Shown here piece after piece: positions 16,436 through 24,992 of a stretch of 38,723 nt of DNA (its first letter is position 1; each line of letters opens with the position of its first letter). The position numbers and the translations under genes are program-made. The notes under the pieces were generated by a model. It was given only the letters and a program-made list of their open reading frames with translations. It was not told the origin of the DNA and did no database searches. The DNA lies in the NCBI RefSeq assembly GCF_934747485.1, contig NZ_CAKVGN010000022.1, positions 1 through 38,723 of the forward strand. The letters run 5' to 3'. This DNA comes from an uncultured Brachyspira sp. (GTDB lineage Bacteria; Spirochaetota; Brachyspiria; Brachyspirales; Brachyspiraceae).

Positions 16436-16475
16436 TTGCTACATAATCGATTAATAAGTTTTAATTATGCAGCAA
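16436..16475 (-). other. intercistronic hairpin between the PTS and malY-like genes
   Basis: On the minus-strand transcript, UUGCUGCAUAAU pairs with AUUAUGUAGCAA (12 bp, one G-U) around a 16-nt loop. No T-tract follows, so it is more likely an mRNA-stability or partial-attenuation element than a terminator. On the plus strand the same position would be an A/C mismatch, which favours function in this direction. Confidence 0.5.
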
Positions 16476-16493
16476 ATATATTTTATTTTTAAT

Positions 16494-18029
16494 TTAGCTT
16501 TTTATAAGTTTATCTAATTTATTTTTAACAACATGTACTTGATGTCCTATAATTATTTGAAGATTTGTTTCATCTAATTTTACTATAGCTATAGCACCAG
16601 TTGCTTTTATTTCTTCTTCATTTATTACACCCATATCTTTAACAACTAATCTAAGTCTAGTAATACAGTTGTCAAGTGAAACTATATTTTCTTTGCCTCC
16701 AATAGCTTTTAACATTCTTTCAGCATCATACCCACCAAGTTTTACACTATCGCCTTCAGCAATAATCTCTCTTCCAGGAGTTTTCAAATCAAACTTTAAT
16801 ATAGCAAATTTGAATACGAAATAATATATAGCAAACCATACAACGCCTACAACAGGCACTAAATACCAATTAGTTCTAGTACCTTGTAATACTCCGAATA
16901 CTATGAAATCAATTAAATTTCCATCAGTATTTCCTATAGCAACCTTTAATATACCCATAGTCATAAATCCAAGTCCAACCATTATACAATGGAATATATA
17001 AAGCACAGGAGATATAAATAAGAATATAAACTCTAAAGGTTCAGTAATTCCTCCTATCATACAAGCTATTACACCAGATGTTAATAAACCTTTAATTTTA
17101 TTTTTATTTTCTGGTCTTGCAGTATGATACATAGCAAGTGCTACTGCAGGAAGTCCGAATAAATATGAAGGCATTTTTCCTTGTGATAAAAATCTCGTTA
17201 CATTAGGATCTAAAATACCATTTGCAAACTCTTTATAGAATATAGTTAAAGCACCTGATACAGTTTCTCCATTAATAACAGCATCACCTCCTGCTGAAGT
17301 AAATCTAATCATAGCAACAAGTATATGGTGAAGTCCGAAAGGTCTTAATAATCCTTCTCCTGTACCAAATAAGAATGGTCCGAAAATACCAGCTTTCCCT
17401 ATTAAATTACCAACACCTATGATTAATTTATTGAAAGTAGGCCATATAAAAGGTATTAATAAACTTATTACACCAACTATCACAGAAGTAGCAATAGGCA
17501 CAAATCGAGCACCGCCGAAGAATGCCAATGCATCAGGAAGTTTGATTTCATGAAATTGATTATGTATTTTAGCTACTATAATACCTATTAATATACCGCC
17601 TAATACACCAATATCTATACTTTGTATACCCATTACCATAGCCTGGCCTGCTTCTTTCATATCTTCTGCTGATGCTAAAGTGCCTGTAGCTCTTAATAAG
17701 AAATTAACAGATAAGCAAGATATAACAAATCCTACATATCCTGAAAATGCTGCAACACCTTTATCATCTCTTGCAAGTCCTAATGGAATAGCTATTGCAA
17801 ACATTGCTGGAAGATTTGAAAATGCAAAAGAACCTATTGTTGCCATAAATTCAAAAAATACTTTTATAATAGGTGTTTTTAAAAATGGCAAAACTTCCGC
17901 AGTTACAGAACTAGAAAATGAACTTCCTATACCAAGCATAATACCGCATGCTGCAAGTAAAGAAACAGGAAGCATAAATGTTTTTCCTAATCCTTGGAAA
18001 AATTCCCAAAAATTAACTTTCTTATTCAT
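16494..18029 (-). CDS. PTS permease, glucose/maltose type, fused IICB domains
   Basis: Membrane component of the phosphoenolpyruvate sugar phosphotransferase system, 511 aa. The IIC domain (about 10-410) has about ten hydrophobic segments and the GITEPLEF motif (327-334) that binds sugar. The IIB domain (about 430-511) has the phospho-cysteine in LDNCITRLRL (C455). There is no IIA domain, so a separate EIIA must donate the phosphate. It resembles MalX and glucose IICB proteins, and its malY-like neighbour favours a MalX-like role, but the sugar cannot be fixed from sequence. GAGGTA precedes the ATG. The gene lies 112 nt downstream of a PRD regulator that probably controls it. Confidence 0.9.
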   Translation of the reverse strand: MNKKVNFWEFFQGLGKTFMLPVSLLAACGIMLGIGSSFSSSVTAEVLPFLKTPIIKVFFEFMATIGSFAFSNLPAMFAIAIPLGLARDDKGVAAFSGYVGFVISCLSVNFLLRATGTLASAEDMKEAGQAMVMGIQSIDIGVLGGILIGIIVAKIHNQFHEIKLPDALAFFGGARFVPIATSVIVGVISLLIPFIWPTFNKLIIGVGNLIGKAGIFGPFLFGTGEGLLRPFGLHHILVAMIRFTSAGGDAVINGETVSGALTIFYKEFANGILDPNVTRFLSQGKMPSYLFGLPAVALAMYHTARPENKNKIKGLLTSGVIACMIGGITEPLEFIFLFISPVLYIFHCIMVGLGFMTMGILKVAIGNTDGNLIDFIVFGVLQGTRTNWYLVPVVGVVWFAIYYFVFKFAILKFDLKTPGREIIAEGDSVKLGGYDAERMLKAIGGKENIVSLDNCITRLRLVVKDMGVINEEEIKATGAIAIVKLDETNLQIIIGHQVHVVKNKLDKLIKS

Positions 18030-18141
18030 ATTAGATACCTCAACACTTTAATTTATTAATATGTTATTTATGTTTAGCATGCAAAATATAAAAAATCAAT
18101 ATAAATAATATTTCACTTTTTTTTGAATTTTTTTGTATAGT

Positions 18142-19890
18142 TTATTTGTTATAATATTTTTCTATTACTAGTATAATATTTTCAGATGATTTTTGATTTA
18201 TTATGTCATTTATTAATATATCATCTTCAGCAATTTTCATTATTTGAGATACCATTTGTAAATGTTCTGTTTTATTATTAGCTATTATAAAGAATAAAAT
18301 GTTAGCTTCTTTATCGTTTATTATAATTGGCTTATCACATACAATTAAATGCACAGAAGATGTATTTTCACAACTATTTATATTTGTATACATGTTACTA
18401 ATGAGAAAGACTTTTTCTTTTATAAAAAAATATTGTCCAAATTTATTTAATATATTAGCAAACAAGTCAATATCTTTATTATTAATATATTTATCAGCTA
18501 AAAAATTATTTAGAATATTTTGAATATTTATATTATTTTTTAGAATATGAATATTTTTTCTTTTTAAAATTTTTGAAATATCATAAACATCTTTTATATC
18601 ATTATAAATAAATTTTGAAAATTTCTTTTTTATTTTTTCTATTAAAATTTCTTTACTATTATAATTTTTATCTATTATTTTTATGAGTTCTTTTAATGAA
18701 ATTTTATCATAAGGATAAATATACTTCTCTATAATTTTAGATATATAATAAATTTCTTCTTCTCTTAAAGGTTCCTGCAAATACGACATATTATCATTTA
18801 CACATAATTTAACTTTATTAAATATACTAATATCTAAATTATAAAAATCCAACTTATCATCTATACAAAAATTATTTTTAATTCTATATATTGCTGGTAA
18901 AAGATATCTGATAAGCTCATTTACAAGTTCTTCCTCTATTGGAATATTCATACATTCTAAGATTTTTAATATAAATTTTTCTGATATTATTTTATTTTCA
19001 TAGAAATGTTCATTATAATATTCGCTTATAAAATATTCAGTTAAATGAAGTATTTCATATTTATAATTTTTATTATTATCTCTAGTCAATAAAAAATGAT
19101 TAAATATATATTGTATTTTTTTGTATTCAGGAAGCTTAATTAAAAAATCGGCATTATTTTTTTTATTTATTATATGATTAGTTTTTATTCTTTCTAATGT
19201 AGCTATTAAATATATAGACATTATATTTTTGAATTTATTAGAAAATTCTGATTTAAATTTCTTTTCCACTTCAACTATTATATCATTTATAACATTAATA
19301 TCTATTTTGCTAATATATTCTTTTAATATAGATAGTTCCATTTTTTCATTTGGATACACTGCTTTTATATAATTAACTTCATTTGATTCTATACTAACAT
19401 ACTGAAGCATATTCAAAAATTTTAAATGCCTTAATTTCTTTTCATTGCCGCCCAATATTATTTTATTAATATCCAAATAAAAATATAAATCAAAATTATT
19501 AAGATACTTTTTTAAATCATTAATATCATTTTTAATTGTAGTTCTGCTTACATTTAAAAATCTTTCCAATCTTGATATAGTTACATTATTTTTAAAAAGA
19601 AAATTAAATAAAATATATTGTTTTCTTTCCTCCTGAGATAATAAATATTCTCTTATAGGTATTTTATCAATAAAAGAAATCAAGGTATTATCATCTATAC
19701 AAAAATAGAGTTTTCCATTTTTTATATATATTTCAGGCATTGAATATTTTTTCAAATAATAGTTAATATTATCAATATAATATCTTACAGCCCTAGTAGT
19801 AATTTTATACTTTTCTACTAATATATTTATGGATATTGGATTATTATTAATTTCTGTTAATATATCCAAATAAACTTTAGTTAAACTCAT
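18142..19890 (-). CDS. PRD-type transcriptional regulator of the adjacent PTS
   Basis: A 582-aa regulator of the MtlR/LicR/BglG superfamily. Two N-terminal helix-turn-helix regions are visible (about 5-45 and 100-130, the latter with SRTTIKNDINDLKKYL). Two PRD-like helical domains follow (about 190-295 and 300-400), then a C-terminal segment resembling a PTS EIIA domain (about 480-582). DNA-binding HTHs suggest an activator, not an RNA antiterminator. The expected phospho-acceptor His seems to be Tyr at 227 (SIYLIATLERIK) and at 329 (LIRYLLPAIYRIK), and I see no phospho-His in the EIIA-like part. It starts 9 nt after pepF with no clear Shine-Dalgarno. It is unusually rich in Ile, Asn and Lys even for this window. 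Confidence 0.82.
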   Translation of the reverse strand: MSLTKVYLDILTEINNNPISINILVEKYKITTRAVRYYIDNINYYLKKYSMPEIYIKNGKLYFCIDDNTLISFIDKIPIREYLLSQEERKQYILFNFLFKNNVTISRLERFLNVSRTTIKNDINDLKKYLNNFDLYFYLDINKIILGGNEKKLRHLKFLNMLQYVSIESNEVNYIKAVYPNEKMELSILKEYISKIDINVINDIIVEVEKKFKSEFSNKFKNIMSIYLIATLERIKTNHIINKKNNADFLIKLPEYKKIQYIFNHFLLTRDNNKNYKYEILHLTEYFISEYYNEHFYENKIISEKFILKILECMNIPIEEELVNELIRYLLPAIYRIKNNFCIDDKLDFYNLDISIFNKVKLCVNDNMSYLQEPLREEEIYYISKIIEKYIYPYDKISLKELIKIIDKNYNSKEILIEKIKKKFSKFIYNDIKDVYDISKILKRKNIHILKNNINIQNILNNFLADKYINNKDIDLFANILNKFGQYFFIKEKVFLISNMYTNINSCENTSSVHLIVCDKPIIINDKEANILFFIIANNKTEHLQMVSQIMKIAEDDILINDIINQKSSENIILVIEKYYNK

Positions 19891-19899
19891 ATTTTATAA

Positions 19900-21720
19900 T
19901 TAATTTAACGCTTTTAATTCTTCTACCTCTTTAGCAAACAATTTCAAAGCACTCTCCACTACTTCAGGCTTAGTCATATCAACGCCAGCAACTTTTAGAT
20001 TCTCTATAGGAGTCCTGCTTCCTCCGCTTCTTAAGAATTTTAAATAATTGTCTCTATTTGTGTAGTCGCCTTTAGCATTGCCTTCAAGTACCCCATTAGA
20101 TAAAGCAACAGCAGCAGACATACCTGTAGCATATTTATAAACATAAAACGAACGATAAAAATGAGGTATTCTCAAAGCCTCCAAATCGCTTGTCTCTTCA
20201 AGAACCGATTTCTCTCCAAAATATTTTTTAAGTAAATCTTTATAAACATTTCTTATAAGCTCTAATGTTGTAGGGTTGCCTTCTTCTGCTTCTTTGTGAA
20301 TTATATGTTCAAACTCTGCGAACATGGTTTGTCTAAACACTGTAGCAACAAATCCGTTTATATCTTTATTGAGTAAAAATGCCTTAACTTCTTTTTTGCT
20401 TTCATTTTGCATAAGATAATTAAATAAAAGTTTTTCATTGAAAGTGGATGCAACTTCAGCTTCAAATATAGTGTAATCATGATGCTGGAAAGGGTTATTT
20501 TTTCTGCTGTAATAGCTATGCATACTATGTCCTGCCTCATGAGCTAAAGTAAATACTGATTCAATGCTTTCGTTTCTGAAGTTCATAAGTATATAAGGCT
20601 CTGATACATAACAGCCAGCTGAAAATGCACCGCTTGTTTTTCCTTTATTCTCATATTTATCAACCCATCTTGAATTAAGACCTTTTGTGAGAGTTGATAC
20701 ATATTCTTCACCCAGTGGTGATAGAGCTTTATTTAAAACATCTATTGCCTCGTCGAACGTATGATATAACTTAACATCTTTTACCACTGGGGCATATTTA
20801 TCATATTGTCTAAAGTCGTTAATACCTAATTTGTTAGCACAATATTCGTAGTAGCTATGAAGTGCAGGTAAAGCATTATGCACACTTTCAATCAAACTGT
20901 CATAAACACTCACAGGTATATCATCAGCAAATAATTCCATCTCGCGTACACTATTATAATTTCTTACTCTCGAATCAAATATATCTTGTTTTATTTGGCT
21001 TGCATAAAGTTCTGCTAATGTGTTTTTATGTTTATCATATTCTTTATAAAATTTATTGTAGCTGTTTTTTCTTATTTCTCTGTCATGGCTTTCTTGAAAA
21101 CTTGAGAATGTTGCATGAGTTAAAGGAGTTTTTGTGCCGTTATGTTCTAATTCACCAAAGTCTAAATCGGAGTCATTTAAAGTATCGAATACATTTGAAG
21201 CAGTTGATGCTAATTCTCCTTGAAGAGCTAATATTCTCTCCTCTTTCTCAGACAATGTGTGAGGTTTGTATTTTAATATATTTCTCAAATAGATTAAATA
21301 ATCTTTTAACACCTCGTCTTTCAAAAAGCTATTAATCTTTTCATCATCAATACTCATTAATTCAGGCTCAAAATAGCTCATATTAGCAGATATCTCTGAA
21401 GAAAGTTTTGAGAATCTTGCCACTTTTATATTAGAATCATTATTAGTTAAATCTTCTGTTTGTTTTAAGAATGCATAAGAACCTAACTTTTCTAATATTA
21501 TAGAAGCTTTCATTATAGTGTCTAATATATTTTTTAATTCAGAAGCTGAGTTAGATAATTTTCCTTTAAACTTACTTACTTCCTTTGAAAAATCTTCCAT
21601 TGATTTAAAATCTTTTTCAAACTCTTCATCATTTTTATATAATAAACTTAAATCCCAAGTATCTTCTATTTTCACATCTTTTCTTTCTATTAAAGTATTT
21701 GATTTATTTTCATTGCTCAT
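19900..21720 (-). CDS. pepF: oligoendopeptidase F (M3 family)
   Basis: Cytosolic zinc metallopeptidase, 606 aa, that cleaves medium-length peptides after import. The zinc site HEAGH (394-398) lies in TLAHEAGHSMHSYYS, with the third ligand in the downstream FEAEVAST segment. DTWDLSLLY near residue 20 is the usual PepF N-terminus. The length matches the family. AAGGAGTG lies 9 nt before the ATG. The gene is upstream of and nearly joined to the PRD regulator, so part of the regulator's expression may come from the pepF promoter. It fits with the OppA-type receptor at 28530-30125 as part of peptide use. Confidence 0.95.
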   Translation of the reverse strand: MSNENKSNTLIERKDVKIEDTWDLSLLYKNDEEFEKDFKSMEDFSKEVSKFKGKLSNSASELKNILDTIMKASIILEKLGSYAFLKQTEDLTNNDSNIKVARFSKLSSEISANMSYFEPELMSIDDEKINSFLKDEVLKDYLIYLRNILKYKPHTLSEKEERILALQGELASTASNVFDTLNDSDLDFGELEHNGTKTPLTHATFSSFQESHDREIRKNSYNKFYKEYDKHKNTLAELYASQIKQDIFDSRVRNYNSVREMELFADDIPVSVYDSLIESVHNALPALHSYYEYCANKLGINDFRQYDKYAPVVKDVKLYHTFDEAIDVLNKALSPLGEEYVSTLTKGLNSRWVDKYENKGKTSGAFSAGCYVSEPYILMNFRNESIESVFTLAHEAGHSMHSYYSRKNNPFQHHDYTIFEAEVASTFNEKLLFNYLMQNESKKEVKAFLLNKDINGFVATVFRQTMFAEFEHIIHKEAEEGNPTTLELIRNVYKDLLKKYFGEKSVLEETSDLEALRIPHFYRSFYVYKYATGMSAAVALSNGVLEGNAKGDYTNRDNYLKFLRSGGSRTPIENLKVAGVDMTKPEVVESALKLFAKEVEELKALN

Positions 21721-21856
21721 ATAATATTCACTCCTTAATATTTTTTTATAAAAACATATTAAAACCTATATTTGTAAATTATAACATAATATAGCGTTTT
21801 ACAAAATAAGAAATAAATATATAATAGTATAAAATATTTATTTTGGAAATATTATT

Positions 21857-22189
21857 TTGGAACAATATATTATTGTTAATGAAAAAACAATCAAAGGACA
21901 AATCACTAAATTAAATAAAATTATAAAAAATAATAATTTGCATAAATTAAATAATGAATTAGAAAAAATATTGTACAGCGAGTTAAAAGCTGGAAATGGA
22001 ATAAGAGAAATATCTGTTGGCGGTTTTGGAGATGAAAAACATTTATATATTTTTCTAAATAAACCTTTTATTGAAAAAATAATAAAATATACTAAAAATA
22101 CAAAGTATATAGAAATTAATGACCCTCATTATTGGAAGGCAGAATATACAGATATAAAAAATAAACAAACTATAGCATGCTCTTTTTAA
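21857..22189 (+). CDS. small conserved-looking protein of unknown function
   Basis: A 110-aa cytosolic protein with no signal peptide or membrane segment. The N-terminal 50 residues are charged and helical. Then come ELKAGNGIREISVGGFG and, near the C-terminus, YIEINDPHYWKAEY, whose aromatic and acidic residues look like a conserved motif. I think I have seen this pattern in short uncharacterised bacterial proteins but cannot name it. The only usable start is TTG at 21857 (a stop lies in frame at 21830 and no ATG follows). A weak GGAAA lies about 9 nt upstream of it. The membrane-protein gene follows after 25 nt. Confidence 0.65.
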   Translation: MEQYIIVNEKTIKGQITKLNKIIKNNNLHKLNNELEKILYSELKAGNGIREISVGGFGDEKHLYIFLNKPFIEKIIKYTKNTKYIEINDPHYWKAEYTDIKNKQTIACSF

Positions 22190-22214
22190 AAATGATAACA
22201 TAAGGAGATTTATA

Positions 22215-22574
22215 ATGGATACTTTAAACTTTAGCAATATAGAACAAATTATGACTTTTTATCTAATATTTAATTTTATAATATTTATGTGCTTAATTTA
22301 TATAGTAGTATCTTTGCTATTTAGATTAATTCCAAAAAAGAAAGAAGAAAATAAAAAGGATTTAAAACAAGAAAATAAAAAATTAAAAAGAAGAAAAAGA
22401 AAAGATATAATCGAATTATTCTGGACTGAAGATAAAGATAGTAAATCAAAAACTATTATAAAAAGAGCTGTTTTTATATTTTTTATAATATTTACATCAT
22501 ATTATATATTTAATTCTGTTAGTTTTATTATAGAAAATATTGATATTGTAAAGAGGGTGCTAAAAATAGAATAA
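22215..22574 (+). CDS. small two-helix membrane protein of unknown function
   Basis: A 119-aa protein with two predicted transmembrane segments (about 14-38 and 84-104). They are separated by a very basic and acidic loop (KKKEENKKDLKQENKK...RRKRKD) that should stay in the cytoplasm. AGGAG precedes the ATG at good spacing. plsC starts 31 nt after its stop, so they may share a transcript. I recognise no family. Confidence 0.7.
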   Translation: MDTLNFSNIEQIMTFYLIFNFIIFMCLIYIVVSLLFRLIPKKKEENKKDLKQENKKLKRRKRKDIIELFWTEDKDSKSKTIIKRAVFIFFIIFTSYYIFNSVSFIIENIDIVKRVLKIE

Positions 22575-22605
22575 GAAAAGTTTTAGCATTCTTTATCAGC
22601 TAATC

Positions 22606-23397
22606 ATGAAAAATGGTATTAAAACTATTGATAATTTTTATTTTTATATTAAACTCTTTTCTATGATTATATTTAGCATATTTTATATTTTATTAAATGT
22701 ACTTTTTACTATTATTTTATTTATAGTAGCTTTGATTTTATTTATTTTAGTGAGACCTTTTAGTAAAACTCTTTCAATAAAGATTACTCATAATATAGCA
22801 AAATTGTGGGGAACTTTCTTAATGAAAAGTGCTTTTATTTCTTTTGATATTGAAGGCAGAGAGAATTATGATTATAAACAAACCTATTTAATAACTCCAA
22901 ATCATCAAAGTGCTTTTGACATATTTTGCTGTTTTGCAATATTTAAAGGTATGTTTGCCTTTGTTTCTAAAGATACATATGGAAAAGTACCTATGGTTGG
23001 GTTTGGTATGAGTTTGGCTAATTATATATTCGTGAAGAGGGGAACTATAGGGGCTGCTAAATCTATAGATGATATGGAAGATAGGCTTAAATCAAAAACT
23101 AGTATTATCATATATCCAGAAGGTACCAGAAGCAAAGACGGTGAGATTAAAAAACCAAAAAGAGGAATATTAAAAATTGCTGAAAGATGTGAAGATATAG
23201 CTGTACTTCCTGTTGTTATATATGGTACTAAAGATATTATGAAAGCTAAAAGTTTTGTGTTAAGACCATTTAAGAGAGTAAAGATAAGATTTTTAAAACC
23301 TTTCTATTTTAAAGATATAGAAGGTGATGATAATGCTAAATTAGATTATTGGCATAACATAATGACAAAAAATTATGATGAATTAAGAAATAAATAA
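22606..23397 (+). CDS. plsC: 1-acyl-sn-glycerol-3-phosphate acyltransferase
   Basis: Membrane-bound acyltransferase of 263 aa that makes phosphatidic acid in phospholipid synthesis. Motif I NHQSAFD (99-105) carries the catalytic His and Asp. IFVKRG (141-146) and PEGTRSKDGE (171-180) are the substrate-binding motifs, and LPVVIYGT completes the set. The N-terminus has a long hydrophobic region (about 15-50) for membrane anchoring. No good Shine-Dalgarno is seen before the ATG, so translation may depend on the upstream small membrane-protein gene. The family call is firm; which lipid pool it serves is unknown. Confidence 0.93.
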   Translation: MKNGIKTIDNFYFYIKLFSMIIFSIFYILLNVLFTIILFIVALILFILVRPFSKTLSIKITHNIAKLWGTFLMKSAFISFDIEGRENYDYKQTYLITPNHQSAFDIFCCFAIFKGMFAFVSKDTYGKVPMVGFGMSLANYIFVKRGTIGAAKSIDDMEDRLKSKTSIIIYPEGTRSKDGEIKKPKRGILKIAERCEDIAVLPVVIYGTKDIMKAKSFVLRPFKRVKIRFLKPFYFKDIEGDDNAKLDYWHNIMTKNYDELRNK

Positions 23398-23475
23398 TAT
23401 CTAATTTCTATTTATAATGCTTAAATTCTTGACATTATAGCTATAATATAGTACCTTAAAAATATAGGTATTGGT

Positions 23476-24867
23476 ATGTTGAGCTTAAAAGAAATTAATG
23501 AGATAGTAGATAAAAATTACAAATCAAAATATGATAAAACAACTTCATTTATAGATAACAAAATTATTTCTAATGTTCTTGCTAAAGATAAGAATACTGT
23601 TGTTTGTGTTAAGGTTATAAGGTTTATTATGGGGGCTTATTTAGAATTAAAAGAACCTTATAGGGTAGATGTTGTTGATGAGATTGGATATTCTTTAGAT
23701 GAAGAGAGTTTTAGAGGGGCATTAGAAAATATATATATTAATTTTTCTGAAGATAATAAAACTAAAAATGTTCTATATCCATATTGCATATTTGCTTCTA
23801 ATGGTCAGATTAATAAGCTTTACAAAAAGGCAAAAAATATTGCAAGCAGAAGATTTAAATATGCTTCTTTTATAATGGAAGCTATATTTTTATCTTCAAA
23901 GAATATTGCTTTTTATTTGATTTATGAAGCTTCAAAAAAGTTTAAGCAAGTTAGTGTGAGAAATAAATGCCGAGATATGTTTTATACCATTTCTCATAAA
24001 ATGAATATGACAGAAGAAGAGTTTGCTGATATTATTATGCCTAATTTTGGATTTGATAGAGAGGGTATTCGCATTGTTAAAACAGATGATAGAATATTTA
24101 GAATAACTTTGAAAGATAATTTTTCTATTAATATTTTTGATGAAAATAACAATAAAGAACTAAAAACTTTTCCAAAAGATTTTCCTATTGATATAAAAAC
24201 TGAACTAACTACATTAAAAACTGAATCAAAAAAAATCTTAAAAATACAAACAGAAAGGTTGATTTATGTTTTTATGAATGGAAGGAAATGGCAGTTTAAT
24301 AATTGGAAAGATTTATTTTTATATAATCCATTTATAAAGATGTTTGCTGTTAATTTAGTTTGGGCTATATATGATAAAAAAAATACTTTATTAAATAGTT
24401 TTAGATATATGGAAGACGGCACATTTAATGATATAAATGATGAAGAGATTTTTATTAAAGATGATGCTATTATAGGTTTATTAAGTCCAATAGAAGTAAA
24501 AAAATCTATTATAGAAAAATGGCAAAAACAAATTTTAGATTATGAAATAGAACAGCCTTTTGAGCAGCTTTCTGCAAAAACAAAAACTTCTTTAATAAAA
24601 AAAATGCCTAATGTTCTTACTGTAGGCACTATTAAAAATATTGCTGATAAATTTTCTATGATTAGAGATGATGTTAATGGTGTTGTTACTAAGGGGTATG
24701 TTTTTTATGATGATTATAATGATGCTTCTATTTACCTAAAATTATCAAATGTTTATTATGCATCTAACAATAATGATGAAACGGAAATAGAGATAAAATT
24801 CAATGAATATGCAGATGAAAGATTTAAATATGGATTTTATTTAATATTATCTTCTTATTTGAAATAA
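23476..24867 (+). CDS. DUF4132 domain protein, short form
   Basis: A 463-aa cytosolic protein. The region around 270-385 has the marks of DUF4132 (MolR/WGR-associated): NGRKWQFNNWKDLFLYNP, FAVNLVWAIYD, then IGLLSPIEV and EQPFEQL. The N-terminal 230 residues are helical and unassigned. DUF4132 proteins are often far longer and may carry a WGR domain; none is seen here, so this is a compact version or a family remnant. The reading frame is complete, with no frameshift. The biochemical role of the family is not settled. The Shine-Dalgarno is weak. Confidence 0.78.
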   Translation: MLSLKEINEIVDKNYKSKYDKTTSFIDNKIISNVLAKDKNTVVCVKVIRFIMGAYLELKEPYRVDVVDEIGYSLDEESFRGALENIYINFSEDNKTKNVLYPYCIFASNGQINKLYKKAKNIASRRFKYASFIMEAIFLSSKNIAFYLIYEASKKFKQVSVRNKCRDMFYTISHKMNMTEEEFADIIMPNFGFDREGIRIVKTDDRIFRITLKDNFSINIFDENNNKELKTFPKDFPIDIKTELTTLKTESKKILKIQTERLIYVFMNGRKWQFNNWKDLFLYNPFIKMFAVNLVWAIYDKKNTLLNSFRYMEDGTFNDINDEEIFIKDDAIIGLLSPIEVKKSIIEKWQKQILDYEIEQPFEQLSAKTKTSLIKKMPNVLTVGTIKNIADKFSMIRDDVNGVVTKGYVFYDDYNDASIYLKLSNVYYASNNNDETEIEIKFNEYADERFKYGFYLILSSYLK

Positions 24868-24943
24868 CTGCAAATAATGTGATTTAAAATCAAAAAAACG
24901 ATTTATTTTTATCTAAATATTGTTTTAAATGTCGATATCTTAA

Positions 24944-24972
24944 TTGACAAAAAATATTGCATATTATATGAT
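24944..24972 (+). promoter_or_regulatory. promoter for the glycosyltransferase gene
   Basis: TTGACA (24944-24949) and TATGAT (24967-24972) are spaced by exactly 17 nt. The start would fall near 24979, about 14 nt before the ATG, with AAAGG between. Confidence 0.65.
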
Positions 24973-24992
24973 ATAAAGAAAGGTAACATAAT

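Noticed and set aside
20862..21335. 157-codon open frame antisense to pepF
   Set aside because: It is fully inside a well-supported gene, its Cys/His/Leu-rich product looks like no protein, and it has no Shine-Dalgarno.
23429..23447. TTGACA followed by TATAAT upstream of the DUF4132 gene
   Set aside because: The two hexamers are only 7 nt apart, far too close to work as one promoter.
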